Numbered from the stretch's first letter, positions 42,565 to 52,845 are shown. The stretch is 64,000 nt of DNA from Salinivirgaceae bacterium (GCA_017557785.1 JAFYYA010000077.1:33004-97003), one strand, 5' to 3'. Program-made: numbers and translations. The notes: a model not told the origin generated them from the letters alone.

Positions 42565-45492
42565 ATGATTATCAAATACTTATCGGTTGCAGTCGAGTTG
42601 TTGGCTTGTTTGGCCGCCTATGGCAACAGCCACGATTCGGGAAAGGTGGAATACACCGCCGAGCAAGAGCAATGGGCTGATTCCGTGCTAAATACGCTCG
42701 ACACGCGGCAGAAAATAGCGCAACTGATAATGATGGCTGTCTATTCGAACAAAACCGAAAGTTACAACCAACAAACCGTTGAATTATTTGAGCAACAGCA
42801 AATTGGCGGCATAATTTTTATGCAGGGCGGCCCCGTGCGGCAAGCAATGTTGTGCAACCGCATTCAGGCCGTGCTGAACATTCCCGCAATGGTGGCCATC
42901 GATGCTGAATACGGGCTTGGAATGCGGCTCGACAGCACCATCTACTATCCGCGCGCAATGGCTTTGGGCGCCATCGGAAGCACCGAGCCCATCTACGATT
43001 TTGGCGCAGAAGTGGCGCGGCAGTGCCGACGGCTGGGTGTGAACATCAACTTTGCACCCGTGCTCGACATCAACGTTGAACCGCAAAACCCGATTATCAA
43101 CAGCCGTTCGTTTGGCGAAAACAAAACACACGTAACTAATTGTGCGTCAGCATACGCACGCGGAATGCAAGACAACGGCGTGCTGGCCGTGGGCAAGCAT
43201 TTTCCTGGCCACGGCGACACCCACACCGACTCGCACCTTGCGCTGCCACTTGTGGACCACAGCCGTCGGCGACTAAACGACATTGAGTTATACCCGTTCC
43301 GCAAAACCGCCGACCTGATGGGCGGAATGCTGGTGGCGCATCTGGCCGTGCCCGCTTTGGAACCTGACACACTGCTTCCGTCAACACTGTCGAAACGCAT
43401 TGTGGACTCGCTGCTAATCAACGATTTGGGTTATAAAGGTCTGATTTTCACCGATGCGCTGAATATGCGCGGTGTGGCAAACGCCTTTGAGCCTGGCGAG
43501 TTGGAAGTCCGCGCGTTTATGGCAGGAAACGACATCCTGCTCTTCCCCAAAAACGCCGAACTGGCCATCAATAGCATTGAGCAGGCCATTGCCGACAGCC
43601 TGATAAGCATCGTTGAACTCAACCGCCGCTGCCGCAAAGTGCTGGCAGCCAAAGCGTGGATGGGGCTGAACCACTATCAGCCCATCGACACCACCAACCT
43701 TTATGCCGACTTGCACTCGGCTGACGCTGTCGCGATGCAGAACCGGCTGACCGGTCAATCGCTGACGCTGATAAAAAACAAAGGCAAACTGCCGATTAAC
43801 AATCTGTCGGACAACAAAATACTATCGATTACGCTAGGAGGCACACCCGACAATAAGTTCCAACAGCAACTGCTTTGCTATGCCGCCGCCGACACAATAA
43901 ACCTGACCACCTACCCCACCGATTCGGTAATTGGCGTGGTGTTCGACTCGGCAAGCACATACAACACGGTTATCGTAATCACACTGGGAACCAACGAGTT
44001 GCAATCGAAGAATTTCGGTGTGATACCCGAATCGGTGAAACTGATTGACACACTTGCACTTAACGGAAATGTTATTCTTGTGCACCTGGGCAATCCGTAC
44101 GCTCTTGCGAAAATTCAGAATGTCAACAATTTGCAAGCCATTCTTGTAGGATTTCGGGCAAACAGTGAAACGCAGGAACTGGCTGCTCAGGCTATTTTCG
44201 GCGGACAGATGGTCAAAGGCCGTATTCCCGTATCAGCCAACGGAAACATACTTGAAGGCGCCGGCACAAACATCGACCATAAAACGCGGCTCACCTACAC
44301 CACCGCGGAATACTGCGGGTTGAAAACCGAGCCTTTCAGCAAAATCGATTCCATTATCAATCAATGCATTACTAACAAAATAATGCCTGGTTGCCAACTG
44401 CTCTTTGCGGTGAAAGGCAACGTGGTTTACAACAAAGCATTCGGCTACCACACCTACGACAGTGTGCAGCCGGTGCAACTGACTGATATTTATGATATTG
44501 CATCGGTTACTAAAGTGGCGGCTACCACCACCGCACTGATGATGCTCTACGACCAAAAGCGGTTCAAACCAAACGACAAACTCTCGGCTTACGTGCCGAT
44601 GCTTGCAAAAAGCAACAAGAAAGACTTGAAAATCAATCAGATTATGACGCATCAGGCGGGCTTGAAAGGCTGGATTCCGTTCTACCAAAACACATTTGCG
44701 CCCGACGGCTCGCTGCGACCGGACTTGTACTCTACAAACCAAAATACTGAGTTTAGCATTCAAATATCTGACAGTCTGTTTCTTAACAACAAATTTCTTG
44801 ACACCATCTACAGCGAAATAGCAAAATCGCCGCTCGGTGAAAAAAAATATCTCTACAGCGACCTTGGGTTCTATCTGTTCCCGCTGATGATTGAAAAACT
44901 GTCGGGAATGAAAATCGACGAATATTGCAACGAAAAGATTTTCAAACCGTTGGGGATGAGCAACACTGGTTATATGCCGCTCACGCGGTTCGACACGGCG
45001 CGGATTGTGCCGTCGGAAATTGACAATGCCTGGCGCCACGACACCATCCGTGGTTTTGTGAACGACCAAGGTGCGGCTATGCTGGGTGGCGTTTCCGGGC
45101 ACGCAGGTCTGTTCTCAAATGCCAACGACCTTGCAAAGTTGTGCCAAATGTGGCTCAACGGCGGAACCTACGGCAGTGCGAAATTGTTCAGCCCGAACAC
45201 CGTGAAAACCTTCACAACAGCACCATTCAGCGGCAACCGCCGCGCGCTGGGGTTCGATAGGCCGCTCGCCAATTACAACAGCAACGGCCCAACCTGCAAA
45301 CAGGCTTCGCAAAAAAGTTTCGGGCACAGCGGGTTCACCGGCGCTTACATTTGGATTGACCCTGAATATGAGTGTTTTATGGTATTCCTAACCAACCGCA
45401 CCTACCCCACTTCGAAAGACAACAAACTTGCAAAACTCAACATTCGCACACAAATTCAAGATCTTTTCTATCAAGCGATTATAAAAGATTGA
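42565..45492 (+). CDS. GH3 beta-N-acetylglucosaminidase fused to serine hydrolase (beta-lactamase fold)
   Basis: A 975-residue secreted fusion. After a short signal peptide, the GH3 N-terminal barrel (about 35-375) has the NagZ-like motif KHFPGHGDTHTDSH near residue 211, whose Asp-His pair acts in catalysis. A GH3 C-terminal domain follows (to about 585). From about 590 to the end there is a class C beta-lactamase/D-aminopeptidase-type domain with SVTK near residue 647, YSDLG near 765 and HSGFTG near 921 as the S-x-x-K, Tyr and H-x-G motifs. The pairing suggests peptidoglycan turnover: cleaving GlcNAc-MurNAc and trimming peptides. Such fusions occur in Bacteroidota. Confidence 0.9.
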   Translation: MIIKYLSVAVELLACLAAYGNSHDSGKVEYTAEQEQWADSVLNTLDTRQKIAQLIMMAVYSNKTESYNQQTVELFEQQQIGGIIFMQGGPVRQAMLCNRIQAVLNIPAMVAIDAEYGLGMRLDSTIYYPRAMALGAIGSTEPIYDFGAEVARQCRRLGVNINFAPVLDINVEPQNPIINSRSFGENKTHVTNCASAYARGMQDNGVLAVGKHFPGHGDTHTDSHLALPLVDHSRRRLNDIELYPFRKTADLMGGMLVAHLAVPALEPDTLLPSTLSKRIVDSLLINDLGYKGLIFTDALNMRGVANAFEPGELEVRAFMAGNDILLFPKNAELAINSIEQAIADSLISIVELNRRCRKVLAAKAWMGLNHYQPIDTTNLYADLHSADAVAMQNRLTGQSLTLIKNKGKLPINNLSDNKILSITLGGTPDNKFQQQLLCYAAADTINLTTYPTDSVIGVVFDSASTYNTVIVITLGTNELQSKNFGVIPESVKLIDTLALNGNVILVHLGNPYALAKIQNVNNLQAILVGFRANSETQELAAQAIFGGQMVKGRIPVSANGNILEGAGTNIDHKTRLTYTTAEYCGLKTEPFSKIDSIINQCITNKIMPGCQLLFAVKGNVVYNKAFGYHTYDSVQPVQLTDIYDIASVTKVAATTTALMMLYDQKRFKPNDKLSAYVPMLAKSNKKDLKINQIMTHQAGLKGWIPFYQNTFAPDGSLRPDLYSTNQNTEFSIQISDSLFLNNKFLDTIYSEIAKSPLGEKKYLYSDLGFYLFPLMIEKLSGMKIDEYCNEKIFKPLGMSNTGYMPLTRFDTARIVPSEIDNAWRHDTIRGFVNDQGAAMLGGVSGHAGLFSNANDLAKLCQMWLNGGTYGSAKLFSPNTVKTFTTAPFSGNRRALGFDRPLANYNSNGPTCKQASQKSFGHSGFTGAYIWIDPEYECFMVFLTNRTYPTSKDNKLAKLNIRTQIQDLFYQAIIKD

Positions 45493-45729
45493 TGATTTTC
45501 ACCTTTTTCAATTTCGTGCAAACGGTTGAATCAATCATACATCAATCTAAAATTCAATATTATAACACCGCGTAAAAACATCGGATGAACAACCGTGGTG
45601 TCAATAAAAATCAAGGTTGGAGGGCGGTTTGGCACAGAATATGTAACTAAAAATAGGTTGCGAAAAGGACTACCAACGTCCAATTATCGCTTAAGAACTT
45701 GTATATCAAGAAAATCTAACATAAACAAA
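45493..45729. other. Gene-free gap before the methylmalonyl-CoA decarboxylase operon
   Basis: These 237 bases are AT-rich. The frame open from 45595 lacks family similarity before the true mmdA start at 45730. A TTTGG near 45628 and TAGGTTGC near 45653 are weak promoter-like matches; nothing better is visible. Confidence 0.5.
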
Positions 45730-47289
45730 ATGACGAATAAAGACAAAATTGGAGGGCTGATTAAAAAAAGAGCCGAGGCCAAAGTTGGAGGCGGTGTTGC
45801 GCGAATCGACAAACAACACGAAAAAGGCAAACTCACAGCCCGGGAACGCATCAATCTGTTGCTCGATGAGGGCAGTTTTGAGGAGTTCGATATGTTTGTG
45901 AGCCACCGCTGCACAAACTTCGGAATGGACAAGCAGAAATTTATGGGCGACGGCGTTGTAACTGGCCACGGAACCATCGACGGACGCGTGGTTTACATTT
46001 ACGCTCAAGACTTTACGGTGTTTGGCGGCTCGCTGTCGGAAACCATGTCGCAGAAGATTTGCAAGGTGATGGATATGGCCATGAAGGTTGGCGCACCCGT
46101 CATCGGCATCAACGACTCGGGCGGCGCGCGTATTCAAGAAGGCGTGAACTCGCTCACTGGCTTCGCCAATATTTTCGAGCGCAATATTCTTGCTTCGGGT
46201 GTAATTCCCCAAATATCAGCAATATACGGTCCGTGCGCAGGCGGCGCGGTTTACTCACCCGCCATCACCGACTTTGTTTTTATGAATCAGGACACAAGTT
46301 ATATGTTCCTGACTGGCCCGAAGGTTGTGAAAACCGTCACGGGCGAGGTTGTTAACGAAGAACAACTTGGTGGCGCTCAAGTACATACATCGAAATCGGG
46401 CGTTGCCCACTTTGTTTCGGAGAATGAGGAAGAAGGCTTGATGGCAATCCGTCGTCTGCTCTCGTTCCTGCCGCAGAACAACCTTGAGGAGGCGCCGCTG
46501 CTTGAGTGCAACGACCCAATCAACCGCCTTGAGGACTCACTCAACGAGATTATCCCCGACAACCCGAACACGCCGTACGATATGAAAGACGTTATTCTGG
46601 CCATTATCGACAACGGCGATTTCATGGAAGTTCAGGAGAATTTTGCAAAGAACATAATTGTAGGTTTCGCACGCTTCAACGGCGCATCGGTGGGCATTGT
46701 GGCCAACCAGCCGTCGTTTATGGCAGGTGTGCTCGACAGCAACGCTGCCCGCAAGGCCGCCCGTTTCATCCGCTTCTGCGACGCCTTCAACATTCCGATT
46801 GTAACACTTGTTGATGTGCCTGGATTCCTTCCTGGAACAGGTCAGGAATACAACGCCATCATATCGCACGGCGCCAAACTGCTCTACGCTTACGGCGAGG
46901 CCACAGTGCCGAAAATCACCGTCATTCTGCGCAAGGCTTACGGCGGCGCCTACATTGTGATGGGCTCGAAGGGCCTTCGCGGCGACATCAACTACGCATG
47001 GCCGTCGGCTGAGATTGCCGTGATGGGTGCCAAAGGTGCGGTTGAGATTCTTGAAGGCAAGAATATCAGCAAGATAGAAGACGCCGACGAGAAAGCCGCC
47101 TACATCAAGCAGGCCGAAGACGAGTACACAGACAAGTTCTCGAACCCGTATGTGGCCGCTCAAATGGGCTACCTTGATGACGTGATTGAGCCGCGCAACA
47201 CCCGCTTCCGCGTGATTCGCGCGCTGCAAGTGCTCGCCACAAAGAAAGATTCAGTTCCCGCAAAGAAACACTCAAACATTCCATTGTAA
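45730..47289 (+). CDS. mmdA: Methylmalonyl-CoA decarboxylase, alpha (carboxyltransferase) subunit
   Basis: A 519-residue acyl-CoA carboxylase beta-type carboxyltransferase. It has two crotonase-like halves: N-terminal with [29 protein letters not shown] and [14 protein letters not shown]-terminal with [18 protein letters not shown] and [13 protein letters not shown]. It moves CO2 from methylmalonyl-CoA to biotin. The gene could also be a propionyl-CoA carboxylase beta subunit, but the OadG, biotin carrier and OadB genes immediately downstream point to a sodium-pumping decarboxylase of the succinate-to-propionate pathway. ATG 45730 gives the family-typical start. Confidence 0.92.
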   Translation: MTNKDKIGGLIKKRAEAKVGGGVARIDKQHEKGKLTARERINLLLDEGSFEEFDMFVSHRCTNFGMDKQKFMGDGVVTGHGTIDGRVVYIYAQDFTVFGGSLSETMSQKICKVMDMAMKVGAPVIGINDSGGARIQEGVNSLTGFANIFERNILASGVIPQISAIYGPCAGGAVYSPAITDFVFMNQDTSYMFLTGPKVVKTVTGEVVNEEQLGGAQVHTSKSGVAHFVSENEEEGLMAIRRLLSFLPQNNLEEAPLLECNDPINRLEDSLNEIIPDNPNTPYDMKDVILAIIDNGDFMEVQENFAKNIIVGFARFNGASVGIVANQPSFMAGVLDSNAARKAARFIRFCDAFNIPIVTLVDVPGFLPGTGQEYNAIISHGAKLLYAYGEATVPKITVILRKAYGGAYIVMGSKGLRGDINYAWPSAEIAVMGAKGAVEILEGKNISKIEDADEKAAYIKQAEDEYTDKFSNPYVAAQMGYLDDVIEPRNTRFRVIRALQVLATKKDSVPAKKHSNIPL

Positions 47290-48162
47290 ATGAAGCCGAT
47301 ACGAATATTAACACTGATTATTGCTCTGTCGGCCTGCGTTGCGGCATCAGCCCAAAACGCATCAGATTTGCGGATAAACGAGGTGATGGTGTTCAACGAC
47401 TCGAGCGTGGTTGACGACTACGGAAACCACGTGGGCTGGATTGAGATTTACAACACATCGTACAACACCGTCAACTTGAGCGGACTGTTTCTGACCGACG
47501 ACATGGGCAATCCGACTAAGAGCCGCATCGCCAAAAGTCCCGACGCGACAATCGCACCGCGCAGTTACTTTATATTGTATGCCACAGGCGACAAATCGGT
47601 TGGTGTGCACCATCTGACCTTCAATCTGAAAAACAGCCGAATGATTGCGCTGTTCGACGGCAACGGCCGCACCATCATCGATAGCGTTTCACTTCCCGCG
47701 ATGACGGCCGATATGTCGCTGAGCCGCGAAACTGACGGCGGCAATGTGTGGACAACCAAAAATCTGCCCACGCCGAACTCGAGCAACTGGTTCGAGCCGT
47801 TTGCAGGCGAAGTTGACCAATTCAAATCGCTGGACCCGTTTGGAGCAGGAATGGCAATGATTGCGATGACCATTGTACTTAGTTCATTAGCAACACTTTA
47901 CTTCTGCTTCAAATTAATCGGCAAGATTGCAACACGCAAGAAAAAAGAGAAGCCTTTTGTGGCCAAAAACGCCGAAACGGGCGAAGAAGCGTCAAATGAA
48001 GTGAACGCCGCAATCGCTTTGGCACTATTCTTGCTTAGCAAACAAGAGCACGACGATGAGTACACCGTTCTGACGATGCACAAAGTGTCGAGAAACTACT
48101 CGCCGTGGAGTTCTAAAATATACGGTCTGCGCAAGCGTCCAGGCGGTATTTCATCATTCTGA
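47290..48162 (+). CDS. mmdD: OadG-type gamma/delta subunit fused to a lamin-tail domain
   Basis: A 290-residue protein placed exactly between mmdA (no gap) and the biotin carrier gene. Residues 1-21 are a signal peptide (to SAQ). About 22-160 form a lamin-tail domain (LRINEVMVFNDSSVVDDYGN, then GWIEIYNTSYNTVNLSG), which would lie outside the cytoplasmic membrane. One membrane helix (about 188-212, MAMIAMTIVLSSLATLYFCF) and a cytoplasmic Lys/Glu-rich tail fit OadG-like subunits that tie the carboxyltransferase to the membrane pump. It is an unusual addition to the usual short OadG; its extracellular role is unknown. Confidence 0.82.
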   Translation: MKPIRILTLIIALSACVAASAQNASDLRINEVMVFNDSSVVDDYGNHVGWIEIYNTSYNTVNLSGLFLTDDMGNPTKSRIAKSPDATIAPRSYFILYATGDKSVGVHHLTFNLKNSRMIALFDGNGRTIIDSVSLPAMTADMSLSRETDGGNVWTTKNLPTPNSSNWFEPFAGEVDQFKSLDPFGAGMAMIAMTIVLSSLATLYFCFKLIGKIATRKKKEKPFVAKNAETGEEASNEVNAAIALALFLLSKQEHDDEYTVLTMHKVSRNYSPWSSKIYGLRKRPGGISSF

Positions 48163-48182
48163 AACAAAAAAACTTTTGAGAT

Positions 48183-48626
48183 ATGGAAAAGTTCAATTTT
48201 ATAATCAACGGTAACAATTACGACACAGAAGTTCTGGAAATAATTGATAATAAGGCGCAAATACAAGTTAACGGCGTCATCTACAACGTTGAAATCGACA
48301 ACTCAAAACAAAAAATAGCAAACACACCACGCGCAAACGTGGCACGACCAGTTGTTAAATCGGCTTCGGCTGACACTCAAACCATTGTGAAACAGACGCG
48401 TACAGCCGTCAGCGACAACGCCGTGACAGCCCCGCTGCCAGGTGTGATTCTGGACGTGAAAGTGAACGTTGGCGACGCTGTGACCGCTGGCCAGCACCTG
48501 CTCACGCTTGAAGCGATGAAGATGGAAAACAACATCGACTCGCCGAAAGACGGCGTGGTGAAGAGCATCGCCAAACACAAAGGCGACTCGGTGATGGAAG
48601 GCGACGCACTGATTGTCATTGAATAA
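48183..48626 (+). CDS. mmdC: Biotin carrier subunit of methylmalonyl-CoA decarboxylase
   Basis: A 147-residue biotinyl-domain protein. The biotinylation motif is EAMKMEN, with Lys113 as the site. The first 45 residues form a small beta domain, followed by an Ala/Pro/Thr-rich linker (about 46-80) and the lipoyl-like domain (about 81-147). It shuttles the carboxyl group between MmdA and the membrane subunit MmdB. The spacing to both neighbours is short (20 and 37 bases). Confidence 0.94.
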   Translation: MEKFNFIINGNNYDTEVLEIIDNKAQIQVNGVIYNVEIDNSKQKIANTPRANVARPVVKSASADTQTIVKQTRTAVSDNAVTAPLPGVILDVKVNVGDAVTAGQHLLTLEAMKMENNIDSPKDGVVKSIAKHKGDSVMEGDALIVIE

Positions 48627-48663
48627 CGGACAATTCCTTGATTTACAAATACTAAATCCACTA

Positions 48664-49821
48664 ATGGAACACGGATTCATATCGTTTGTGCTCGAACATA
48701 TAGCACAATTCTTCTCATACACAGCCTTCGCCAATATGACCATCGGCCACCTTGTAATGATTGCCGTTGGCTTGGTTTTCATCTATTTAGCCATTGCGAA
48801 GGAATTTGAACCGATGCTGCTTCTTCCAATCGGATTCGGCATCATCATCGGCAACATCGCCTTTGCACCAGGTCTGAAAATCGGCATCTACGAGAGCGGC
48901 AGTGTGCTTAACTACTTGCATTTCGGCGTTTTACAAGGCATTTATCCGCCATTGATATTTTTGGGCATTGGTGCGATGACCGACTTTTCGGCACTGATTT
49001 CGAACCCGAAACTGGTGCTTGTTGGTGGCGCTGCGCAGTTGGGCATCTTTGGCGCTTACGCGATTGCTTTGGCTCTTGGATTCACATCGCCTGAAGCAGG
49101 CGCAATCGGCATCATTGGCGGTGCCGACGGTCCGACAGCCATCTTCCTTTCGTCGAAACTGGCCCCCGACCTGATGGGCGCCATCGCAATATCGGCCTAC
49201 TCTTATATGGCGCTTGTGCCTGTGATTCAGCCGCCGCTGATGAAACTGCTGACAACCGAGAAAGAGCGCACCATCAAGATGAAGCCGCCCCGCGCCGTTT
49301 CGAAGACTGAGCGCATTATGTTCCCGATTATCGGTCTGCTGCTCACCTGCCTTTTGGTACCGTCAGGTCTGCCGCTGCTTGGTATGCTGTTCTTCGGCAA
49401 CCTGCTGAAAGAAAGCACCGTAACCAAACGTTTGGCCGACACCGCACGCGGTCCGCTCATCGACATTGTGACAATCCTTATCGGCTTGACCGTGGGTGCT
49501 TCAACACAAGCCACCACCTTCCTGACAGCCAAATCGATAGGCATCTTTGCACTGGGCGCAATCTCGTTTGTGATTGCAACCTGCGGCGGCGTGCTGTTCG
49601 TGAAATTCTTCAACCTGTTCCTGAAGGAAGGCAACAAAATCAACCCGCTCATCGGCAACGCTGGTGTTTCTGCTGTGCCCGACAGCGCGCGCGTTTCGGA
49701 AGTTGTTGGTCTTGAGTTCGATAAGAGCAACCACCTGCTGATGCACGCAATGGGCTGCAACGTGGCTGGTGTCATCGGTAGCGCCATCGCCGCTGGTATC
49801 TTGCTGAGTTTCTTGAGTTGA
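48664..49821 (+). CDS. mmdB: Methylmalonyl-CoA decarboxylase beta subunit (sodium pump)
   Basis: A 385-residue OadB-family integral membrane protein with about nine to eleven membrane segments. The family box GGADGPTAIFLSSKLAP near residue 150 holds the conserved Asp used in sodium transport; the second conserved box is GNAGVSAVPDSARV near 340. It decarboxylates carboxybiotin and exports Na+. ATG 48664 is preferred to an upstream frame start at 48613. The last base of its stop overlaps the next ATG, so the following transferase gene is translationally coupled. Confidence 0.94.
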   Translation: MEHGFISFVLEHIAQFFSYTAFANMTIGHLVMIAVGLVFIYLAIAKEFEPMLLLPIGFGIIIGNIAFAPGLKIGIYESGSVLNYLHFGVLQGIYPPLIFLGIGAMTDFSALISNPKLVLVGGAAQLGIFGAYAIALALGFTSPEAGAIGIIGGADGPTAIFLSSKLAPDLMGAIAISAYSYMALVPVIQPPLMKLLTTEKERTIKMKPPRAVSKTERIMFPIIGLLLTCLLVPSGLPLLGMLFFGNLLKESTVTKRLADTARGPLIDIVTILIGLTVGASTQATTFLTAKSIGIFALGAISFVIATCGGVLFVKFFNLFLKEGNKINPLIGNAGVSAVPDSARVSEVVGLEFDKSNHLLMHAMGCNVAGVIGSAIAAGILLSFLS

Positions 49822-51836
49822 TGCTGAACTATCTGACTAACATAAAGTTATTTGCAAAAAGAATATTTCTGATATTCGTCTTTATGACTGCCACACGGCT
49901 GCTGTTCTATGCAATGAATAGCAGCCATTTTTGTTTGTCGTTCAGCGAGTTAGTCCTGCATCTGCTATACGGACTGAAGTTCGATATGGTATCGATTGCT
50001 CTAGCCAATATGCTGTTTGTGGTGATGAGCGTTCTGCCGTTCAAATTCATCAGCAGCAACATCTATCAGAAAATACTGAAAATCATCTTTTTAATAACAA
50101 ACAGCGCGCTGCTTGCGTGCAATTTTGTGGATTGCAAATTCTATGAGTGGGAAGAGAAACGGCTCACTGCCGACATTTTCACGCCCGAATGGATGGGCAG
50201 CGATTTTCTGACGCTGCTGCCGAAGTTTTTCACGGATTACTGGCCGCTTTTCCTGGCTTTCGGCCTGACGGTTTTTCTGCTTGTCAAACTCTACCCCAAA
50301 CTGCGCGGCGAAGTGCAAAACGACAAAATTACAATTCCAGTTTTTTTACTAAAAAGCGTTGTGGCTCTGCTGATTATGGCAATTACTGCCTTGGCATCAC
50401 GCGGCAGTTTTGGCGAGAAACCACTGCGCATTATGGCCGCTGCCAAATATACCACGCCCGAGCGGATGCCGCTGATTCTGAACTCATCGTTCACCATTTT
50501 CAAGACATTGGGTAACAGTACGTTATCGCAACACGACTACTTCACTGAAGATGAACTAGAGAAGGTTTACACACCACTTCACAAGCCCGACAGTGCCGCA
50601 ATCGGCAAGGGCAAAAACGTGGTTATCATTATTTTAGAGAGTTTTGGCCGCGAATACAGCGCATTGCTCAACAACTTGGAAACAGGCTACACGCCTTGCC
50701 TTGACTCACTGATGCGCCAAGGCCTTTACTGCACCAACGCTTACGCCAACGGCAAACGCTCGATTGAAGCGATGCCGTCGGTGATGGCTTCGCTGCCGGC
50801 TCTGCTCGACAAGGCGTTCATCACATCGACATACGCATCGAACCAAATTGACGGACTCGCCACCCTGTTGCGGCGGCAAGGTTACCGCTCATCGGCGTTC
50901 TTCCACGGCGGCGCAAACGGCACAATGAGTTTCGACAGTTTTACGAGTCTTGCCGGATTCGAGCACTACTACGGATTTAACGAGTACCCCGACAAGGGCG
51001 ACTCGGACAACTACTGGGGCATTTTCGACGAGCCGTTTGAGCAGTTTATGGTCAATGAGTTATCGACTTTCGAGCAACCGTTTGTGGCCGGCCTGTTCAC
51101 TTTGAGTTCGCACCACCCCTACACCATTCCCGAGCAGCATAAAGGCCGCTTTCCGAAAGGGCATCTGATTAATTTAGAGAGCATTGGCTATGCCGATTAC
51201 GCTCTGGGGCGATTCTTTGAGTCGGCATCGAAAACCGACTGGTACAACAATACGCTTTTTGTGCTGACAGCCGACCACACAGCGCAGTCGGAATCGGAAT
51301 TCTACCAATCGACAGTGGGGCATTATGCTGTGCCACTGGTGTTTATCTGTCCGTCGGACAGCAATATGCACGGCATCTACACCCGCACTGCGCAGCAAAT
51401 CGATATTATGCCCACCATTCTCGACTACGTGGGCTGCGACGAACCTTTTGTGGCATTCGGCAACAGTCTGTTCGACACCGCCGCGCCACGTTATTCAGTA
51501 AGTTACCTGAACGGACTTTATCAGATTATCGACGACGAGCGGTACGTTGTTTTCGATGGCGATGAGTTCACAACATCGATGGAAATCAAGAAGTTGTATC
51601 ATAACGACGGCATTAATCACTATGCCAACGGCTACCAATTTATTTCAATCAGCGAAAGCGTAAAGCAATACCAAGCCAACGCTGAACAGCAACTGCGCAG
51701 TCATTATCTGCAACAATCTGAAAACAAGACTGATGACTCGAATCTGCAACTTCTGAAAGGCATCATTCAGCAATACAATACACGAATGCAAAACAATGAA
51801 TTGTCGGCAAAAAGAAACAAGGATTTGATTAACTGA
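49821..51836 (+). CDS. LTA synthase/sulfatase-fold membrane phosphotransferase
   Basis: A 671-residue protein with five N-terminal membrane helices (about 15-205) and a periplasmic alkaline-phosphatase/sulfatase-fold domain (about 260-560). Metal-site marks are IIILESFGREYSAL (Glu), NGKRSIEAMPS with Ser in the nucleophile position (Thr in LtaS), and LFVLTADHTAQSE (Asp-His) near 475. In Gram-negative bacteria such proteins transfer phosphoglycerol or phosphoethanolamine to glycans or lipids. It follows mmdB with a one-base overlap, but its job seems separate. Confidence 0.85.
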   Translation: MLNYLTNIKLFAKRIFLIFVFMTATRLLFYAMNSSHFCLSFSELVLHLLYGLKFDMVSIALANMLFVVMSVLPFKFISSNIYQKILKIIFLITNSALLACNFVDCKFYEWEEKRLTADIFTPEWMGSDFLTLLPKFFTDYWPLFLAFGLTVFLLVKLYPKLRGEVQNDKITIPVFLLKSVVALLIMAITALASRGSFGEKPLRIMAAAKYTTPERMPLILNSSFTIFKTLGNSTLSQHDYFTEDELEKVYTPLHKPDSAAIGKGKNVVIIILESFGREYSALLNNLETGYTPCLDSLMRQGLYCTNAYANGKRSIEAMPSVMASLPALLDKAFITSTYASNQIDGLATLLRRQGYRSSAFFHGGANGTMSFDSFTSLAGFEHYYGFNEYPDKGDSDNYWGIFDEPFEQFMVNELSTFEQPFVAGLFTLSSHHPYTIPEQHKGRFPKGHLINLESIGYADYALGRFFESASKTDWYNNTLFVLTADHTAQSESEFYQSTVGHYAVPLVFICPSDSNMHGIYTRTAQQIDIMPTILDYVGCDEPFVAFGNSLFDTAAPRYSVSYLNGLYQIIDDERYVVFDGDEFTTSMEIKKLYHNDGINHYANGYQFISISESVKQYQANAEQQLRSHYLQQSENKTDDSNLQLLKGIIQQYNTRMQNNELSAKRNKDLIN

Positions 51837-51854
51837 GCATTTTTCTCAACTTTG
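51825..51854 (+). promoter_or_regulatory. Candidate promoter of lipid kinase gene
   Basis: TTG (51825-51827) and CAACTTTG (51847-51854, first base off consensus) lie 19 bases apart. The gene starts at 51865. It overlaps the end of the upstream gene. Confidence 0.4.
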
Positions 51855-51864
51855 CAGAAAAAAA

Positions 51865-52845
51865 ATGGCCGAAGAAATCTTATTCATAGTGAACCCCATT
51901 TCGGGCACCGGCAAGCAGAAACATCTGAACGCCATTCTTGAGAAAACGCTGGATTTCAACGCTTTCAGTCCGACTATTCTCTACACCCACCACGCTGGTC
52001 ACGCTACCGAACTGAGCCGCGAAGCCGTTGGCAAATACCGCTATGTGATTGCCGTTGGCGGCGACGGAACGGTGAACGAAGTAGTGAAAGGTCTGGTTGG
52101 CACCGATACCACCATGGGCATCATTCCCGTGGGCTCGGGCAACGGACTGGCGCGGCATCTGAACATTCCGATGAAGATGGACGAAGCCGTGAAAGTCATC
52201 AACAAACGGTTGACGGAACGCATTGACACTGTGAAGATTAACAATGAATTATCGGTCAACGTGTCGGGTACCGGATTCGACGCGCACGTGGCTCACAAAT
52301 TCGCGAAAAACGGCAAGCGCGGCTCAATTCCATACGTAAAAATCGCGGCAACCGAGTTCCAAAAATACAAAACGGAAGCCTACAAGATTGTGGCCGACGG
52401 AAAACCGATGTTTCGCAACGCTTTCATGATTAGCCTTGCCAACTCAGCGCAATTCGGCAACAACGCTCTCATATCGCCCGAAGCAAAAATCAACGACGGC
52501 CTGGTTGACATTTGCATCTTGTCGGAATTTCCGAAAGTAGAAGCGCCCGCTGTAGGCGCACGGCTCTTCAACCGAACCATGCACAAATCGAAATTCATTG
52601 AGATTATCAGGGCTAGCAAGGTTGAAATCGATACCAACCACCCCATTGTCTGCCATATCGACGGTGAGCCTGTGGTTTTCGACGATATGCTCAACATTGA
52701 GGTGCTGCCCGCATCGCTCAGCATCATCTACAACGATGAGATTCAGAAACCGATAATCACCAACATCGAAAGAGAATTCACGAAACTGTTTGTCAATGCC
52801 AAAGGCGGGATTTTTGGCAACAAAAAGAAAACCGACACGAAATGA
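51865..52845 (+). CDS. Diacylglycerol kinase-type lipid kinase (YegS/DgkB)
   Basis: A 326-residue lipid kinase catalytic domain protein. The nucleotide-binding motif AVGGDGTVNEV has GGDGT at 65-69, followed by GIIPVGSGNGLARHL; NPISGTGK is near residue 10. It phosphorylates diacylglycerol or a related lipid. Cytoplasmic, possibly peripheral on the membrane. The ATG of the HAD hydrolase overlaps its stop (ATGA). Next to the phosphoglycerol/phosphoethanolamine-type transferase, it may recycle the diacylglycerol that such transferases release; this is inference. Confidence 0.88.
   Translation: MAEEILFIVNPISGTGKQKHLNAILEKTLDFNAFSPTILYTHHAGHATELSREAVGKYRYVIAVGGDGTVNEVVKGLVGTDTTMGIIPVGSGNGLARHLNIPMKMDEAVKVINKRLTERIDTVKINNELSVNVSGTGFDAHVAHKFAKNGKRGSIPYVKIAATEFQKYKTEAYKIVADGKPMFRNAFMISLANSAQFGNNALISPEAKINDGLVDICILSEFPKVEAPAVGARLFNRTMHKSKFIEIIRASKVEIDTNHPIVCHIDGEPVVFDDMLNIEVLPASLSIIYNDEIQKPIITNIEREFTKLFVNAKGGIFGNKKKTDTK

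Noticed and set aside
45730-47289. Simple propionyl-CoA carboxylase beta subunit
   Set aside because: The neighbouring OadG-, biotin carrier- and OadB-type genes make a sodium-pumping decarboxylase the better reading, although the subunit itself could serve either enzyme.
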